A stretch of 64,000 nucleotides of DNA, taken from Streptomyces vinaceus. GTDB lineage: Bacteria; Actinomycetota; Actinomycetes; Streptomycetales; Streptomycetaceae. Positions 46,550 through 55,353 of this stretch are shown one piece after another. Within the stretch, counting starts at the first letter, position 1. Every line of letters starts with the position of its first letter. The stretch spans positions 4,206,001-4,270,000 of the forward strand of contig NZ_CP023692.1 of the NCBI RefSeq assembly GCF_008704935.1, in the 5' to 3' direction. The translations under genes were made by a program, and so were the position numbers. The notes under the pieces are model-generated. The model was not told where the DNA came from. It saw nothing but the letters and a program-made list of their open reading frames with translations, and ran no database searches.

Positions 46550-47083
46550 GTGGCTGCACGAAGCAGGCGCCACGTCACCGCGATGACGCTTCTGGGCGCC
46601 CTGACCCTCACCGCAGGATGCTCGTCCGCGGACGGCACACCCCAGGGCACGTACGACCCCCGGTCCCGCAGCCGCCAGGAAGTGGAGAAGGAGGTCGGCG
46701 ACCTGTCGAGCGGGGCGCTCGGCCTGACCCGGATCAACGGCAAGGTGACCGAGGGGGGACCGGCGGTCTCCCCCTGCGGCACGAGCGAGGAGAAGAAGGG
46801 CCTCCGGTCCGTCCGGCACGTCTGGTCCGTTTACGGCGTGGACCACGACGCGCTCGGCCAGGGCATGCGGAGTCTCGCCGTACAACTTCCGGCGAACGGC
46901 TGGAAGGTCGTGAAGAACGGCCCGAACCCCCACACCAAGGCCAAGACGCCCGAGGTCTTCGCCGTCCACGAGACGACCCGCACCCAGCTCGAGGCCAGCT
47001 GGATGGACGGCTCCGACGGAGGCGAGGAACTGATCAACTTCAGCGTGTACTCCGAGTGCTTCAAGGACACCGACCCGGAGTGA
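46550..47083 (+). CDS. lipoprotein, member of a paralogous pair
   Basis: 177 residues. Signal peptide with twin basic residues and lipobox LTAGC (Cys ~24). The mature part has a ~110-residue core: INGKVTEGGPAVSPCG, VWSVYGVDHDALGQGM, NGWKVVKNGPN and a C-terminal FSVYSECF. The same core recurs in the lipoprotein at 50029-50592, so the two are paralogues flanking the WXG/hydrolase genes. The GTG at 46550 is set by GGGAG 8 bases upstream. Function unknown; the core may be extracellular. Confidence 0.82.
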   Translation: MAARSRRHVTAMTLLGALTLTAGCSSADGTPQGTYDPRSRSRQEVEKEVGDLSSGALGLTRINGKVTEGGPAVSPCGTSEEKKGLRSVRHVWSVYGVDHDALGQGMRSLAVQLPANGWKVVKNGPNPHTKAKTPEVFAVHETTRTQLEASWMDGSDGGEELINFSVYSECFKDTDPE

Positions 47084-47101
47084 CGCCGGAGTACGGCGGG
47101 G

Positions 47102-47611
47102 TCAGAGCTTGAGGACCCCGCGCCAGGTCCAGCCGGACTTGACGACCGCCTCGCGCAGGGGGTCCTTCATGTCCCGCGTGTCCAGGCCGAACGTTTCGAC
47201 CTTGTGGCGGCGCCCGTCGGGGCCCCGCTCCAGCGTCCATTCCTTGTGGACGCTGCGGATGGGCCCCCGGCCGCGCTCGCGCCGGATCTGACGGCCGGGC
47301 GGCGGTCCGGCCAGTGTGACCGCCCACTGCTCGTCCATGGCCCGCACCTCGCGTTCCGCCGGGACGAAGCGCAGCCAGATCTTGAAGGTCCGCTGCACCT
47401 GCGTCCGGGTGGGGCCTGAACCCCGGGCGGGCTCCCTCACCTGCCACTGGGCCACCAGATCGGATCCCGAGGACTCGCGGACGGTGAACGGGACACCGGT
47501 GCCGTTCAGGGCGAGCAGTGCGTGGCGGAGCTCCTGGGTGGGGACGGCCGCGCCGTCGCCGTCGGGGTACCGGGTACCCATCCACTTGTCCCAGAGACGG
47601 CCCATCGCCAT
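47102..47611 (-). CDS. conserved hypothetical protein of the WXG-hydrolase cassette
   Basis: 169 residues, soluble, no signal. It begins MGRLWDKWMGTRYPDGDGAAVPTQELRHALLALNG and has many charged residues; a Trp-rich C-terminus ends it. I do not recognise a domain. It is the only gene of the cassette on the minus strand, divergent from the WXG-like gene by ~97 bases, so it may share the promoter region. Confidence 0.65.
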   Translation of the reverse strand: MAMGRLWDKWMGTRYPDGDGAAVPTQELRHALLALNGTGVPFTVRESSGSDLVAQWQVREPARGSGPTRTQVQRTFKIWLRFVPAEREVRAMDEQWAVTLAGPPPGRQIRRERGRGPIRSVHKEWTLERGPDGRRHKVETFGLDTRDMKDPLREAVVKSGWTWRGVLKL

Positions 47612-47708
47612 TGATTCCTCACGCTGTTGGGTTGGATCTGCGCTTTGCGAACGTGTTCATAGGATGATTCCTCGATCTGATCAAAGCGAAGACGGGGGTC
47701 GATTCGGC

Positions 47709-48158
47709 GTGGTGACGTTCGACACGGAGTGGGCCGGACTCAAACAGCAGGCGGCGGCCGGGGTGGACATGCGCCTCGCGAGCGCCGCTCCCACCGACGG
47801 CGGCGGTGGCGGTGGCAGCGGCGACCTGAAGTCCGACCAGGCGGTCTGGAACCGGGCCAGCAAAGACCTCGGCGGTCTGTCGACGAGCATCAAGACCGGC
47901 GCGAGCGCGCTGGAGGCGGGCCAAAAGGGCGCGGCCCTGACCGGCGTGGAGAGCGCGACGGCCCAAGCGGAGCTGTACCAGTCCTGGAAGACGTACCTGG
48001 AGAACCTGGCGGGCAAGTGCACCGCCCTCCAGGGGCCCCTGGAGAAGGCCGGCCAGGGCCAGTACGAGAACGACGAGGCCATCCGGGGCGGCTTCCACCA
48101 GATCGACGGCAAGTACAAGGACACTCCCGCCACCGGCGGCAGCGACGGGGGCCGGTGA
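47709..48158 (+). CDS. small WXG100-like helical protein
   Basis: 149 residues, no signal peptide, predicted mostly helical. The N-terminus holds a W-x-G-like turn (DTEWAGLKQQ), and the body has long Ala/Leu helices (LGGLSTSIKTGASALEAG, AELYQSWKTYLENLAGK) as in WXG100/ESX-type secretion substrates. The spacing is looser than in EsxA, so type VII secretion is only a suggestion. It is followed after 9 bases by the hydrolase gene, so the two are probably coexpressed. The GTG at 47709 is chosen; a GTG at 47712 is also possible. Confidence 0.65.
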   Translation: MVTFDTEWAGLKQQAAAGVDMRLASAAPTDGGGGGGSGDLKSDQAVWNRASKDLGGLSTSIKTGASALEAGQKGAALTGVESATAQAELYQSWKTYLENLAGKCTALQGPLEKAGQGQYENDEAIRGGFHQIDGKYKDTPATGGSDGGR

Positions 48159-48167
48159 GCCTGACCC

Positions 48168-50027
48168 ATGGACTACGCAGCGCTCAAGGCCCTCAAGCCG
48201 TCCGAGTTCACCGAGGCGGCTGACGGTTACAAGGCGGCCAGTGACATGGCCGACCACGCCCACGGCGACACCGAGGGGCAGATATCGGCCCGCCTGCAGG
48301 CAGGCCTCCACGGCGTGGCCGTGGAAGCCGCGCTGGGATCGCTGAGGGACCTGGCGAAGAACTTCCACTACGTGCAGGTGGAATGCGGTCTCGCGGCCAC
48401 GTCCCTCAAGGCGTTCGCGGCCGCGATGACGGACGCGAAGAAGAAGCTGGACGATGCCCTGGAGGACGCGGCGCACCAGAAGCTCACGGTGGGCGCGGAC
48501 GGTTCGGTGACCTTCCCGCCCGGCGGTGAGGAGAAGGACGGGAAGATCCCCGAGGGCGGCACGGTCACGGGCAGCGCGAAGGGCAAGCCCGCCGGAACGA
48601 TCATCGATCCGACGCGCGACGCCAACGACCTGGCCTCCGCCCTGGAGCGCCAGGCGGCGAACATCCACCCCAACCCGAACTTCGGGAAGGCGGTGGCGAT
48701 CGCCAACCGGATCGCGCAAGCCGTCGCCGAGGCGACCGAGGCGGACGCCCTCTGGGCACCCAAGCTGCGCAAACTCAAGGCAGACGACGACCTGGTCGTC
48801 TCCGACAGGGACTGGGCGGACACCCAGAGCGACACCGCCGACGTCCGCGCCGGAGCCAAGGACTACCTGGACCACATCAAGCCTCCGCCGAAGGGCGATG
48901 ACCCGAAGGCGAACGCGGACTGGTGGAAGGGGCTGTCCCCGGACGAGCAGTCGGCCTACCTCTCCCTGAACGCGGCCGAGGTGGGGGCGCTCGACGGGCT
49001 GCCCTCCGCGGTCCGGGACGAGGCCAATCGCACCGTACTCGCCGAGAAGAAGGCCGAGTTCCAGATCAAGTACGACGCGATCCCCAAGGAACCCAAGTCC
49101 AGGTACCACTACGTCCAGCACGGGCGCGCCTGGACGCGCGAAGAGACCGACGAGTGGCGTGAGTGGCACGACAAGTACGCCAAGGACGAGGAATTCCTGA
49201 AGAGGAACCTCGAAGGCATGAACGCCATCCAGGCCCGCTTCGACGCAACCGGTAAGGAAGGCCTGCCGGAGGCCTACCTCCTCGGATTCGACACCAAGGG
49301 CGGAGGCCGGGCCATCGTCGCGAACGGCAACCCGGAAACGGCCGACCACACGGCCGTATTCGTCCCCGGTACTTTCACCGCCATCGAGAAGAGCGACGAC
49401 TACATCGGTCACATGGGTGAGCTGTGGAAGAAGACCCACGCCCAAGTACCCGGCCAGAACGTGTCCACCATCACCTGGATCGGATACGACGCCCCGCAGA
49501 GCATCGTTCCCGAGGCGATGACCAAGGGCTACGCCCACGATGCGGCGCCCGACCTGAACCACTTCATGGCGGGCCTTGAGCACATCCAGGGCGGCGACGG
49601 CGGGAGCCACACCACGCTCATCGGGCACAGCTACGGCAGCACCGTCATCGGTGCCGCCTCCAACGCGGGCGACCTGCGGACGGACGACATCCTCGTGGCG
49701 GGCAGTCCCGGCATGCTGGTCGGCCACGCCAAGGACTTGGACGTCGAAGAGGGGCACGTGTGGTCGGAAGCCGCGTCCTTCACCAAGGACCAGGTGCCGG
49801 CGGGCGGCAAGTTCGCGGGGCTCGGCGGCGGTACGCCGTTCTGGAAGGAAATATTGCCGTTCGGGTCGGTCTGGGGGCAGAACGTGCCTTCCGACGAGGA
49901 TTTCGGAGCCCATATCATGGACAACGACGCGGACAGCCACACCGACTACTGGAGAAAGGACTCCTTCAGTCTTGAAAACCAGGCGAGAGTGGTTGCCGGT
50001 CGTTACGACAAGGTGGTCCTTGACTGA
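48168..50027 (+). CDS. large alpha/beta hydrolase with WXG-like N-terminus (DUF1023-type)
   Basis: 619 residues. The first ~110 are helical and WXG/PPE-like (LKPSEFTEAADGYKAASDMAD ... LEDAAHQKLTV). A charged linker follows, then an alpha/beta hydrolase domain (~400-560): HTAVFVPGTFT strand, DYIGHMGEL, and nucleophile TTLIGHSYGST at ~490, ending with DNDADSHTDYW, which could supply the His. Streptomyces proteins with this layout are thought to be exported by type VII secretion. The substrate (ester, lipid or peptide) is unknown. One base separates its stop from the following lipoprotein ATG. Confidence 0.82.
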   Translation: MDYAALKALKPSEFTEAADGYKAASDMADHAHGDTEGQISARLQAGLHGVAVEAALGSLRDLAKNFHYVQVECGLAATSLKAFAAAMTDAKKKLDDALEDAAHQKLTVGADGSVTFPPGGEEKDGKIPEGGTVTGSAKGKPAGTIIDPTRDANDLASALERQAANIHPNPNFGKAVAIANRIAQAVAEATEADALWAPKLRKLKADDDLVVSDRDWADTQSDTADVRAGAKDYLDHIKPPPKGDDPKANADWWKGLSPDEQSAYLSLNAAEVGALDGLPSAVRDEANRTVLAEKKAEFQIKYDAIPKEPKSRYHYVQHGRAWTREETDEWREWHDKYAKDEEFLKRNLEGMNAIQARFDATGKEGLPEAYLLGFDTKGGGRAIVANGNPETADHTAVFVPGTFTAIEKSDDYIGHMGELWKKTHAQVPGQNVSTITWIGYDAPQSIVPEAMTKGYAHDAAPDLNHFMAGLEHIQGGDGGSHTTLIGHSYGSTVIGAASNAGDLRTDDILVAGSPGMLVGHAKDLDVEEGHVWSEAASFTKDQVPAGGKFAGLGGGTPFWKEILPFGSVWGQNVPSDEDFGAHIMDNDADSHTDYWRKDSFSLENQARVVAGRYDKVVLD

Positions 50028-50028
50028 T

Positions 50029-50592
50029 ATGAGGAAGTCAACGGCCGATCGCACGAAGTCCATACCGTTGCGGGCCACGGCTCTCGCCGTCGTTCTCGCC
50101 GGCTCGCTTTCCCTGTTGTCCGTGGGGTGTTCCAACGTGAAAGAACTGAGTTACACGCCCGTCAGGATGGATCCGGATCCTGCGCGCACGAAGACGAAGC
50201 AGATCTCCAGCCGGCTGCTGGAGATGACCGGGATCAAGGGCAAGGTGACCGAGCCCGGGCCGAGCGTCACGCGCTGCCGGGAATACGGAGACGACCTGTT
50301 CTCCACGGACCACCCGTGGTCGGTGTACGAGATCTCCGACGCCCAGGTCGAGGAGGGCATGCAGAACCTGCGCAAGGCGCTCGGTGAGAACGGCTGGAAG
50401 ATCACCAAGGACGGCAAGGCCAACAGCCAGGCGCAGGACCCCGAGATCTACGCCGAGAACAAGGCCGAGCAGTTCGCCGTGCACATCACGGGCGAGAAGA
50501 AATCGGCCACGGGGGAGCCACTGATCCTCTTCAGCGTCGTGTCCGCCTGCTTCCGCGCCGCCTCCTCCTCCGCGCTCGACGGCGAGTACTGA
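50029..50592 (+). CDS. lipoprotein, second member of the paralogous pair
   Basis: 187 residues. A basic signal (MRKSTADRTKSI) with hydrophobic stretch and lipobox LSVGC (Cys ~34). The core mirrors 46550-47083: IKGKVTEPGPSVTRC, PWSVYEISDAQVEEGMQNL, ENGWKITKDGK, FAVHITGEKK and FSVVSACF. It lies 1 base after the hydrolase stop, so it is cotranscribed with it. The pairing suggests a surface immunity/chaperone or cofactor role for the secreted hydrolase; this is inference from layout. Confidence 0.82.
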   Translation: MRKSTADRTKSIPLRATALAVVLAGSLSLLSVGCSNVKELSYTPVRMDPDPARTKTKQISSRLLEMTGIKGKVTEPGPSVTRCREYGDDLFSTDHPWSVYEISDAQVEEGMQNLRKALGENGWKITKDGKANSQAQDPEIYAENKAEQFAVHITGEKKSATGEPLILFSVVSACFRAASSSALDGEY

Positions 50593-50603
50593 TCCGGGAT
50601 CCC

Positions 50604-50628
50604 AGGGCCCTGGGGACCCCAGGGCCCC
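50604..50628 (+). terminator. near-perfect dyad after the lipoprotein gene
   Basis: AGGGCCCTGGGG and CCCCAGGGCCCC face each other with one mismatch. Terminator-like, 12 bases after the lipoprotein stop. Confidence 0.5.
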
Positions 50629-50736
50629 GGGGGGCCTCCCGACGTCTCGCCGCGGTACGGCCGGTGCCGTGGCGGTGGGGGAGGGAACGGGCGGTGGTAG
50701 CGTGGCCCGCCGTTGTCCAGGGGAGGGAATCGGGCC

Positions 50737-51231
50737 ATGGTGGCTGGGCGTCGCATCAGGTTCACGGCGGTGCTGGTCGCCGTCGTCTTCGCGCTCACCG
50801 GATTTTCTTCGAGCGGGCACGGGCACGGCTCGAAGAGCAGTGGCAGTGGCAGCGGTGGCGGTTGCTCCAGCTCCAAGAAGAGGAGCAGCTACAACGGCGG
50901 CAACAACGGCAACAGCAGCAGTAGCGGCAGCAGCGGCAGCGGGAAGTCCACCCCCTCGCCCACCAAGAGCGCCGGTGCACCCGCACACGCCTCGGTCGTC
51001 ACCTGCGCCGGACCCGGCAGGCCGGAGGCCGTGCTCCGGGTGACCTCCGACGTGGACACCACGCGCCTGGTCAACGTCCCGGTCGTCTTCCAGGGCGCGA
51101 CCGGCGTCGTGGAGCGCACCACCGTCCCGGTCTCGCTCAAGGCCCACGAGACCCGTACGGTCACCGCCGCCCTGACCCAGAAGGACAAGGCGGCCGACGT
51201 CGGTACCTGCGTCGTGGGCACCATCAACTAG
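50737..51231 (+). CDS. secreted Ser/Gly-rich protein
   Basis: 164 residues with a signal peptide (MVAGRRIRFTAVLVAVVFALTGF). A very Ser/Gly-rich linker, with basic residues and two Cys (GGCSSSKKR), covers ~26-75. A small beta-type domain ends the protein (VVTCAGPGRPEAVLRVTSDVD ... KAADVGTCVVGTI) with two Cys that could pair. GGGAGGGA lies ~9 bases before the ATG. Not recognised. The same strand as the hydrolase cassette, but 145 bases away and past a hairpin. Confidence 0.72.
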   Translation: MVAGRRIRFTAVLVAVVFALTGFSSSGHGHGSKSSGSGSGGGCSSSKKRSSYNGGNNGNSSSSGSSGSGKSTPSPTKSAGAPAHASVVTCAGPGRPEAVLRVTSDVDTTRLVNVPVVFQGATGVVERTTVPVSLKAHETRTVTAALTQKDKAADVGTCVVGTIN

Positions 51232-51256
51232 AGGGCCCGGCTCTGCGTCCCCCCGG

Positions 51257-52033
51257 TTAGCGGATCCGCGGCTCCGGCGCCCTCCCGCGCCCCGCGAACA
51301 GGCCCGCCTGCCGCTCCGGGGAGAGGTTCCCCAGCGAGATCAGCGCCGGGGCCTGCGCCAGCGCCTGCTGCAGCGCGGCCTGCTTCGCCGACCACAGGGC
51401 CCGTACGGTGCCCTGCACGGCCTCCGTCGGACAGCCGGCCAGCGTCCGCGCCGCCCGCAGCGCCGCCGGGAGCAGCTCATCGGGTCCGGCCAGCTCCGAG
51501 ACCAGGCCGATCTCGTACGCCCGCCGCGCGGACAGCCGTTCCGCCGTCCCCATCAGGGACATCCGGGCGGCCTCCCCGAACGGCATCCGCTGCGCCATGT
51601 ACACGGCCTCGTACGCGCTGACCATCCCGTACGTCGTGTGCGGGTCGAAGTACGTCGCCGCCCGGGAGGAGACGATGAACTCCGACTCGCCCAGCAGGTA
51701 GAACGCCCCGCCGCACGCCATGCCGTTGACGGCTGCGATCACCGGCTTCCACAGGTCGTTCGCCTTCGGGCCGATCGCCACCAGCGGATCGTCCACCGAG
51801 TACGGGGAGGACGGCTGGGGCACCTCCACCCCGCGGTCGATGCCCGTGCAGAAGGCCGCCCGTCCGGCGCCGGTCAGCACGACCGCCCGTACGTCGTCGG
51901 CGGACCGGAACTCCCGCCACACCGAGGCCAGTTCCGCGGCCGTCGCCAGGTCGATCGCGTTGTGCTTGCGCTCCCGGTCCAGGGTGACGACCGCGACCCC
52001 GCTCGCCTTGTCCCGCTCGACCCGTACCGTCAC
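51257..52033 (-). CDS. crotonase-fold enoyl-CoA hydratase/isomerase family protein
   Basis: 258 residues. Oxyanion-hole segments FCTGIDRG (~62) and GMACGGAFYLLG (~108). At the catalytic Glu/Asp position it reads HTTYGMVSAYE, with no acidic residue in the usual place, so it is probably not a classical hydratase; hydrolase, decarboxylase or retro-Claisen action is possible. The GTG at 52033 overlaps the DUF35 stop by four bases. Last gene of a three-gene operon thiolase-like/DUF35/crotonase. Confidence 0.85.
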   Translation of the reverse strand: MTVRVERDKASGVAVVTLDRERKHNAIDLATAAELASVWREFRSADDVRAVVLTGAGRAAFCTGIDRGVEVPQPSSPYSVDDPLVAIGPKANDLWKPVIAAVNGMACGGAFYLLGESEFIVSSRAATYFDPHTTYGMVSAYEAVYMAQRMPFGEAARMSLMGTAERLSARRAYEIGLVSELAGPDELLPAALRAARTLAGCPTEAVQGTVRALWSAKQAALQQALAQAPALISLGNLSPERQAGLFAGRGRAPEPRIR

Positions 52034-52485
52034 GGCTTCTCCAGCACCCAGCGCGGCACGCTCACCCCGCCGGTCCGCGTGAACACCACTTGGACGCGGG
52101 CGCCGATGCGCAGGCGGGCCGGGTCCACCGAGTTCAGCGGGGCGTCGGCCGAGGTGACCAGGTTCCCGGCGAGGCGGATGTGCGGGGCGTCGGCGAGCTC
52201 CACGAGGATCACGTTGTACGGGGCCTGCGCGGCGTACGCGGGCAGCAGCGGCGGATGCGGCCGTACGTACGACCAGATCCGCCCGCGGCCGCTCATCGGG
52301 CGCCACTCGGAGTCGAACGACTGGCAGTGCGGGCAGCAGGGGCGGGGCGGGAAGCGGAGCCGGCCGCAGGAGGCGCAGGCCTGGACGCGGAGTTCGCCCC
52401 GGGCGGCGTACTCCCAGAAGGGGGCGCCGTCCTCGTCGGGGACGGGCAGGAGCAGGTCGTCCACGGCGGCGGAGGTGGTGGTCAT
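52030..52485 (-). CDS. DUF35 OB-fold/zinc-ribbon protein, thiolase partner
   Basis: A 151-residue protein. Zinc ribbon CASCGRLRFPPRPCCPHC (~37-54), then OB fold (GRGRIWSYVRPHPPLLPAY ... YNVILVELADAPHIRLAG). It lies 4 bases from the thiolase-like gene, the classic arrangement for a DUF35-Ltp complex in which the ribbon/OB protein binds the acyl-CoA (known for ChsH2-Ltp2, a retro-aldolase). It overlaps the crotonase start. The second DUF35 of the window lies at 35277. Confidence 0.88.
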   Translation of the reverse strand: MTTTSAAVDDLLLPVPDEDGAPFWEYAARGELRVQACASCGRLRFPPRPCCPHCQSFDSEWRPMSGRGRIWSYVRPHPPLLPAYAAQAPYNVILVELADAPHIRLAGNLVTSADAPLNSVDPARLRIGARVQVVFTRTGGVSVPRWVLEKP

Positions 52486-52489
52486 CGGG

Positions 52490-53641
52490 TCAGCTCCTCA
52501 GCAGGATCGCGGACGTCGGGACACCCTCGCCGGCCGTCACCAGACAGGTCGCGGCGTCCGGCACCTGGGCGGTGGAGATCCCCCGGAGCTGCTTGACGCC
52601 CTCGTTGATCAGGTTGAAGCCGTGCACGTAGGCCTCGGACAGGCCGCCGCCCCCGGTGTTGATCGGGAGCCGGCCGCCCATCTCCAGGGCCCCGCCCTCG
52701 GTGAACGCGGCGCCCTCGCCGCGCCCGCAGAAGCCGTAGCCCTCCAGGGAGAGCGGGATGAGCGGGGTGAACGCGTCGTAGATCTGGGCCACGTCCACGT
52801 CCTGGGGCCCGAAGTCGGCGTGCTTCCACAGGTGCCGGGCGGCGGTCCAGGCGGGCCCGGACAGCGGGTCGTCGTTCCAGTAGTTGACCATGCCGTGGTG
52901 CTGGGCGGGCAGGCCCTGGGCGACGGAGTGGACGTACACGGGTTTGTGGCGGCAGTCGCGGGCGCGCTCGGCGGAGACGATCACGCAGGCCAGCGCCCCG
53001 TCCGTCTCCAGGCAGTTGTCGAAGAGGCAGAGCGGGTCGCTGATCATGCGGGAGGTCATGTACATCTCGCGGGTCAGCGGGCGCTCGTACATCATCGCTG
53101 CCGGGTTCTCGTTGGCCCGGTTGCGGCAGGCCATGGCGACGTTGAAGAGGTGGTCGCGGGTGGCGCCGTACTCGTGCATGTAGCGCCGGGCCAGCATGCC
53201 GATCTCGTCGGCGGGGCGCAGCAGCCCGAAGGGGCGGGTCCACTGGCCGGGGGTGGGCAGTTGGACCGCGGTGTTCTTCCAGGGGCGGGGGCCGGAGCCG
53301 CGTTTGCGCGAGCGCCAGGCGACGCCCACGCTCGCCTGCCCGGTGGCGACGGCGGCCGCGAGGTGGCCGACGGTGGCGCAGGAACCGCCGCCGCCATAGC
53401 CGATCTTGGAGAAGAAGGTGACGTCGCCGGCGCCGATGGCCTTGGCCACCTCGACCTCGTCGGTCTCCTCCATCGTGTACGAGGAGAAGGCGTCGACTTC
53501 GGAGGGCGCTATTCCGGCGTCGGCGAGGGCGGCGAGGACGGCGCGGCACGCCAACTCCTTCTCCGACTCGGGGAGCCGTTTGGCAAAGGCGGTCTGGCCG
53601 ATCCCGACTACCGCCGTAGCGTCCTTGAGTGTTGCCGCCAT
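52490..53641 (-). CDS. thiolase-like protein (Ltp/SCP-x type)
   Basis: 383 residues, thiolase fold. Around the usual Cys nucleophile it reads SKIGYGGGGSCATVGH, the GGGG pattern of Ltp2-type retro-aldolases with a Cys shifted from the classical context. The C-terminal loop GGGGLSEAYVHGFN replaces the CHPG type. GGAGG lies 5 bases before the ATG at 53641. The DUF35 gene follows. The operator at 53694 lies between it and the ligase at 53728. Expected to shorten a side chain by aldol or thiolytic cleavage. Confidence 0.87.
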   Translation of the reverse strand: MAATLKDATAVVGIGQTAFAKRLPESEKELACRAVLAALADAGIAPSEVDAFSSYTMEETDEVEVAKAIGAGDVTFFSKIGYGGGGSCATVGHLAAAVATGQASVGVAWRSRKRGSGPRPWKNTAVQLPTPGQWTRPFGLLRPADEIGMLARRYMHEYGATRDHLFNVAMACRNRANENPAAMMYERPLTREMYMTSRMISDPLCLFDNCLETDGALACVIVSAERARDCRHKPVYVHSVAQGLPAQHHGMVNYWNDDPLSGPAWTAARHLWKHADFGPQDVDVAQIYDAFTPLIPLSLEGYGFCGRGEGAAFTEGGALEMGGRLPINTGGGGLSEAYVHGFNLINEGVKQLRGISTAQVPDAATCLVTAGEGVPTSAILLRS

Positions 53642-53693
53642 CGCCACCTCCGGGGCTGCACCAGTACTGACAGCCGCGAAGGCTACAGCTAAT

Positions 53694-53708
53694 CTGACGG
53701 ATAGTCAG
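53694..53708. promoter_or_regulatory. regulon operator, CTGACGGATAGTCAG
   Basis: Perfect-arm palindrome in the 86-base divergent region between the thiolase-like gene and the ligase; a TAATCT hexamer (53690-53695) overlapping it could be the ligase -10 box. Confidence 0.65.
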
Positions 53709-53727
53709 CTACCGGGAGGGGTGTGCG

Positions 53728-55353
53728 ATGACCGAAGACGCGCGGGGGGATCTGCGCTGGGGCTCCATCGCGGGACTGGTGCGCGCGGCGGCCGCGGAGT
53801 ACGCCGACCGCGAAGCCGTCGTCGACGGGCGCGTCCGCATCAGCTACGCGCAGCTCGGCGAGCGCGTGGAGCGGGCCGCGGCCGCCGCCATCGCCGCCGG
53901 GATCGAGCCGGGGGACCGCGTCGCCGTCTGGGCCCCCAACACCCTGGAGTGGATCGTCTGCGCGCTCGGCGCGGTCTCGGCGGGCGCCGTCCTCGTCCCC
54001 CTCAACACCCGTTTCAAGGGCTCGGAGGCCGCGTACGTCCTGCGGCGCAGCCGGGCCAGACTCCTGTTCGTCACCGGCACCTTCCTCGGCACCTCGTACG
54101 TCGCCTCCCTGCGCCGGGCGGCCGCCGAAGGGGAGGGCCACGGCCCGCTGCCCGGGCTGCCGCACCTCGAACAGGTCGTCGTGCTCGCCGAGGACGCCCC
54201 GCAGGAGTTCCGCACCTGGAAGGACTTCCTGGCCGGCGGGGACGGGACCGGCGCCGACGCCGTGCGCGAACGCGCCGAGTCCATCCGCCCCGAGGCCCCC
54301 TCCGACATCATCTTCACCTCCGGCACCACCGGCAGCCCCAAGGGCGCCGTCATCAGCCACGCCCAGTCGCTGCGCTGCTACGACGTCTGGAGCGAGCTCG
54401 CGGGGCTGCGCGAGGGCGACCGCTATCTGATCGTGAACCCCTTCTTCCACACCTTCGGCTACAAGGCCGGCATCATCGCCTGCCTGATGCGCGGGGCCAC
54501 GATGGTCCCGCAGCCCGTCTTCAACGTGGACACCGTCCTCGCCAACATCGCCGCCGAGCGGATCTCCGTACTCCCCGGCCCGCCCACCCTCCACCAGTCG
54601 CTCCTGGACCACCCCCAGCGCGACCACCACGACCTGTCCGCGCTGCGCCTGGTCGTCACCGGCGCCGCCGTCGTCCCGCTCCAGCTCGTCGAACGGCTCC
54701 GCGGAGAACTGCACATCGCCACCGTCCTCACCGCGTACGGGCTCTCCGAGGCCAGCGGCATCGTCACCATGTGCCGCCGCGGGGACCCGGCCGAGGTCAT
54801 CGCCGCCACCTCCGGGCGGCCCATCCCGGACACGGAGGTCAGGGTCGTCGCCGACCGGCAGGGCACGGAGCGGCCCGTGGGCACCGCGGGCGAGGTGTGG
54901 GTGCGCGGCCACCACGTGATGCGGGGCTACTTCGAGGACCCGGCCGAGACCGCCGAGGCCATCACCCCCGACGGCTGGCTGCGCACCGGCGACGTGGGGG
55001 TCCTCGACGCCGAGGGCAACCTGCGCATCACCGACCGGATCAAGGACATGTTCATCGTCGGCGGGTTCAACGCCTACCCAGCGGAGATAGAGCAACTCCT
55101 GGGCCTGCACCCGGACGTGGCCGACGTGGCCGTCGTCGGGATCTCCGATCCGCGCCTGGGCGAGGTCGGCAAGGCGTACGCGGTCCGCCGCCCGGGCTCC
55201 ACCCTCACCTCCGACGACCTGATCGCCTGGTCGCGCCGCGAGATGGCCAACTACAAGGTGCCGCGCGAGGTCGAGTTCGTCACCGAACTCCCGCGCAACG
55301 CGAGCGGAAAGGTCCTCAAACGCGAACTCCGCGCCCGCCCGCTCAGGGCGTGA
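53728..55353 (+). CDS. AMP-forming acyl-CoA ligase, FadD3-like
   Basis: 541 residues. IFTSGTTGSPKGAV (~195), TAYGLSEASG (~335), TGDVG (~420), DRIKDMFIVGGFNAYPAE (~440) and catalytic Lys in NASGKVLKREL. The N-terminal LRWGSIAGLVRAAA and LNTRFKG segments resemble actinobacterial FadD3, which activates HIP, the steroid C/D-ring product; similarity is judged by eye. GGGAGGGG precedes the ATG. Sole gene of its unit, controlled from the divergent operator at 53694. Its end overlaps the Uma2 remnant by 11 bases. Confidence 0.87.
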   Translation: MTEDARGDLRWGSIAGLVRAAAAEYADREAVVDGRVRISYAQLGERVERAAAAAIAAGIEPGDRVAVWAPNTLEWIVCALGAVSAGAVLVPLNTRFKGSEAAYVLRRSRARLLFVTGTFLGTSYVASLRRAAAEGEGHGPLPGLPHLEQVVVLAEDAPQEFRTWKDFLAGGDGTGADAVRERAESIRPEAPSDIIFTSGTTGSPKGAVISHAQSLRCYDVWSELAGLREGDRYLIVNPFFHTFGYKAGIIACLMRGATMVPQPVFNVDTVLANIAAERISVLPGPPTLHQSLLDHPQRDHHDLSALRLVVTGAAVVPLQLVERLRGELHIATVLTAYGLSEASGIVTMCRRGDPAEVIAATSGRPIPDTEVRVVADRQGTERPVGTAGEVWVRGHHVMRGYFEDPAETAEAITPDGWLRTGDVGVLDAEGNLRITDRIKDMFIVGGFNAYPAEIEQLLGLHPDVADVAVVGISDPRLGEVGKAYAVRRPGSTLTSDDLIAWSRREMANYKVPREVEFVTELPRNASGKVLKRELRARPLRA

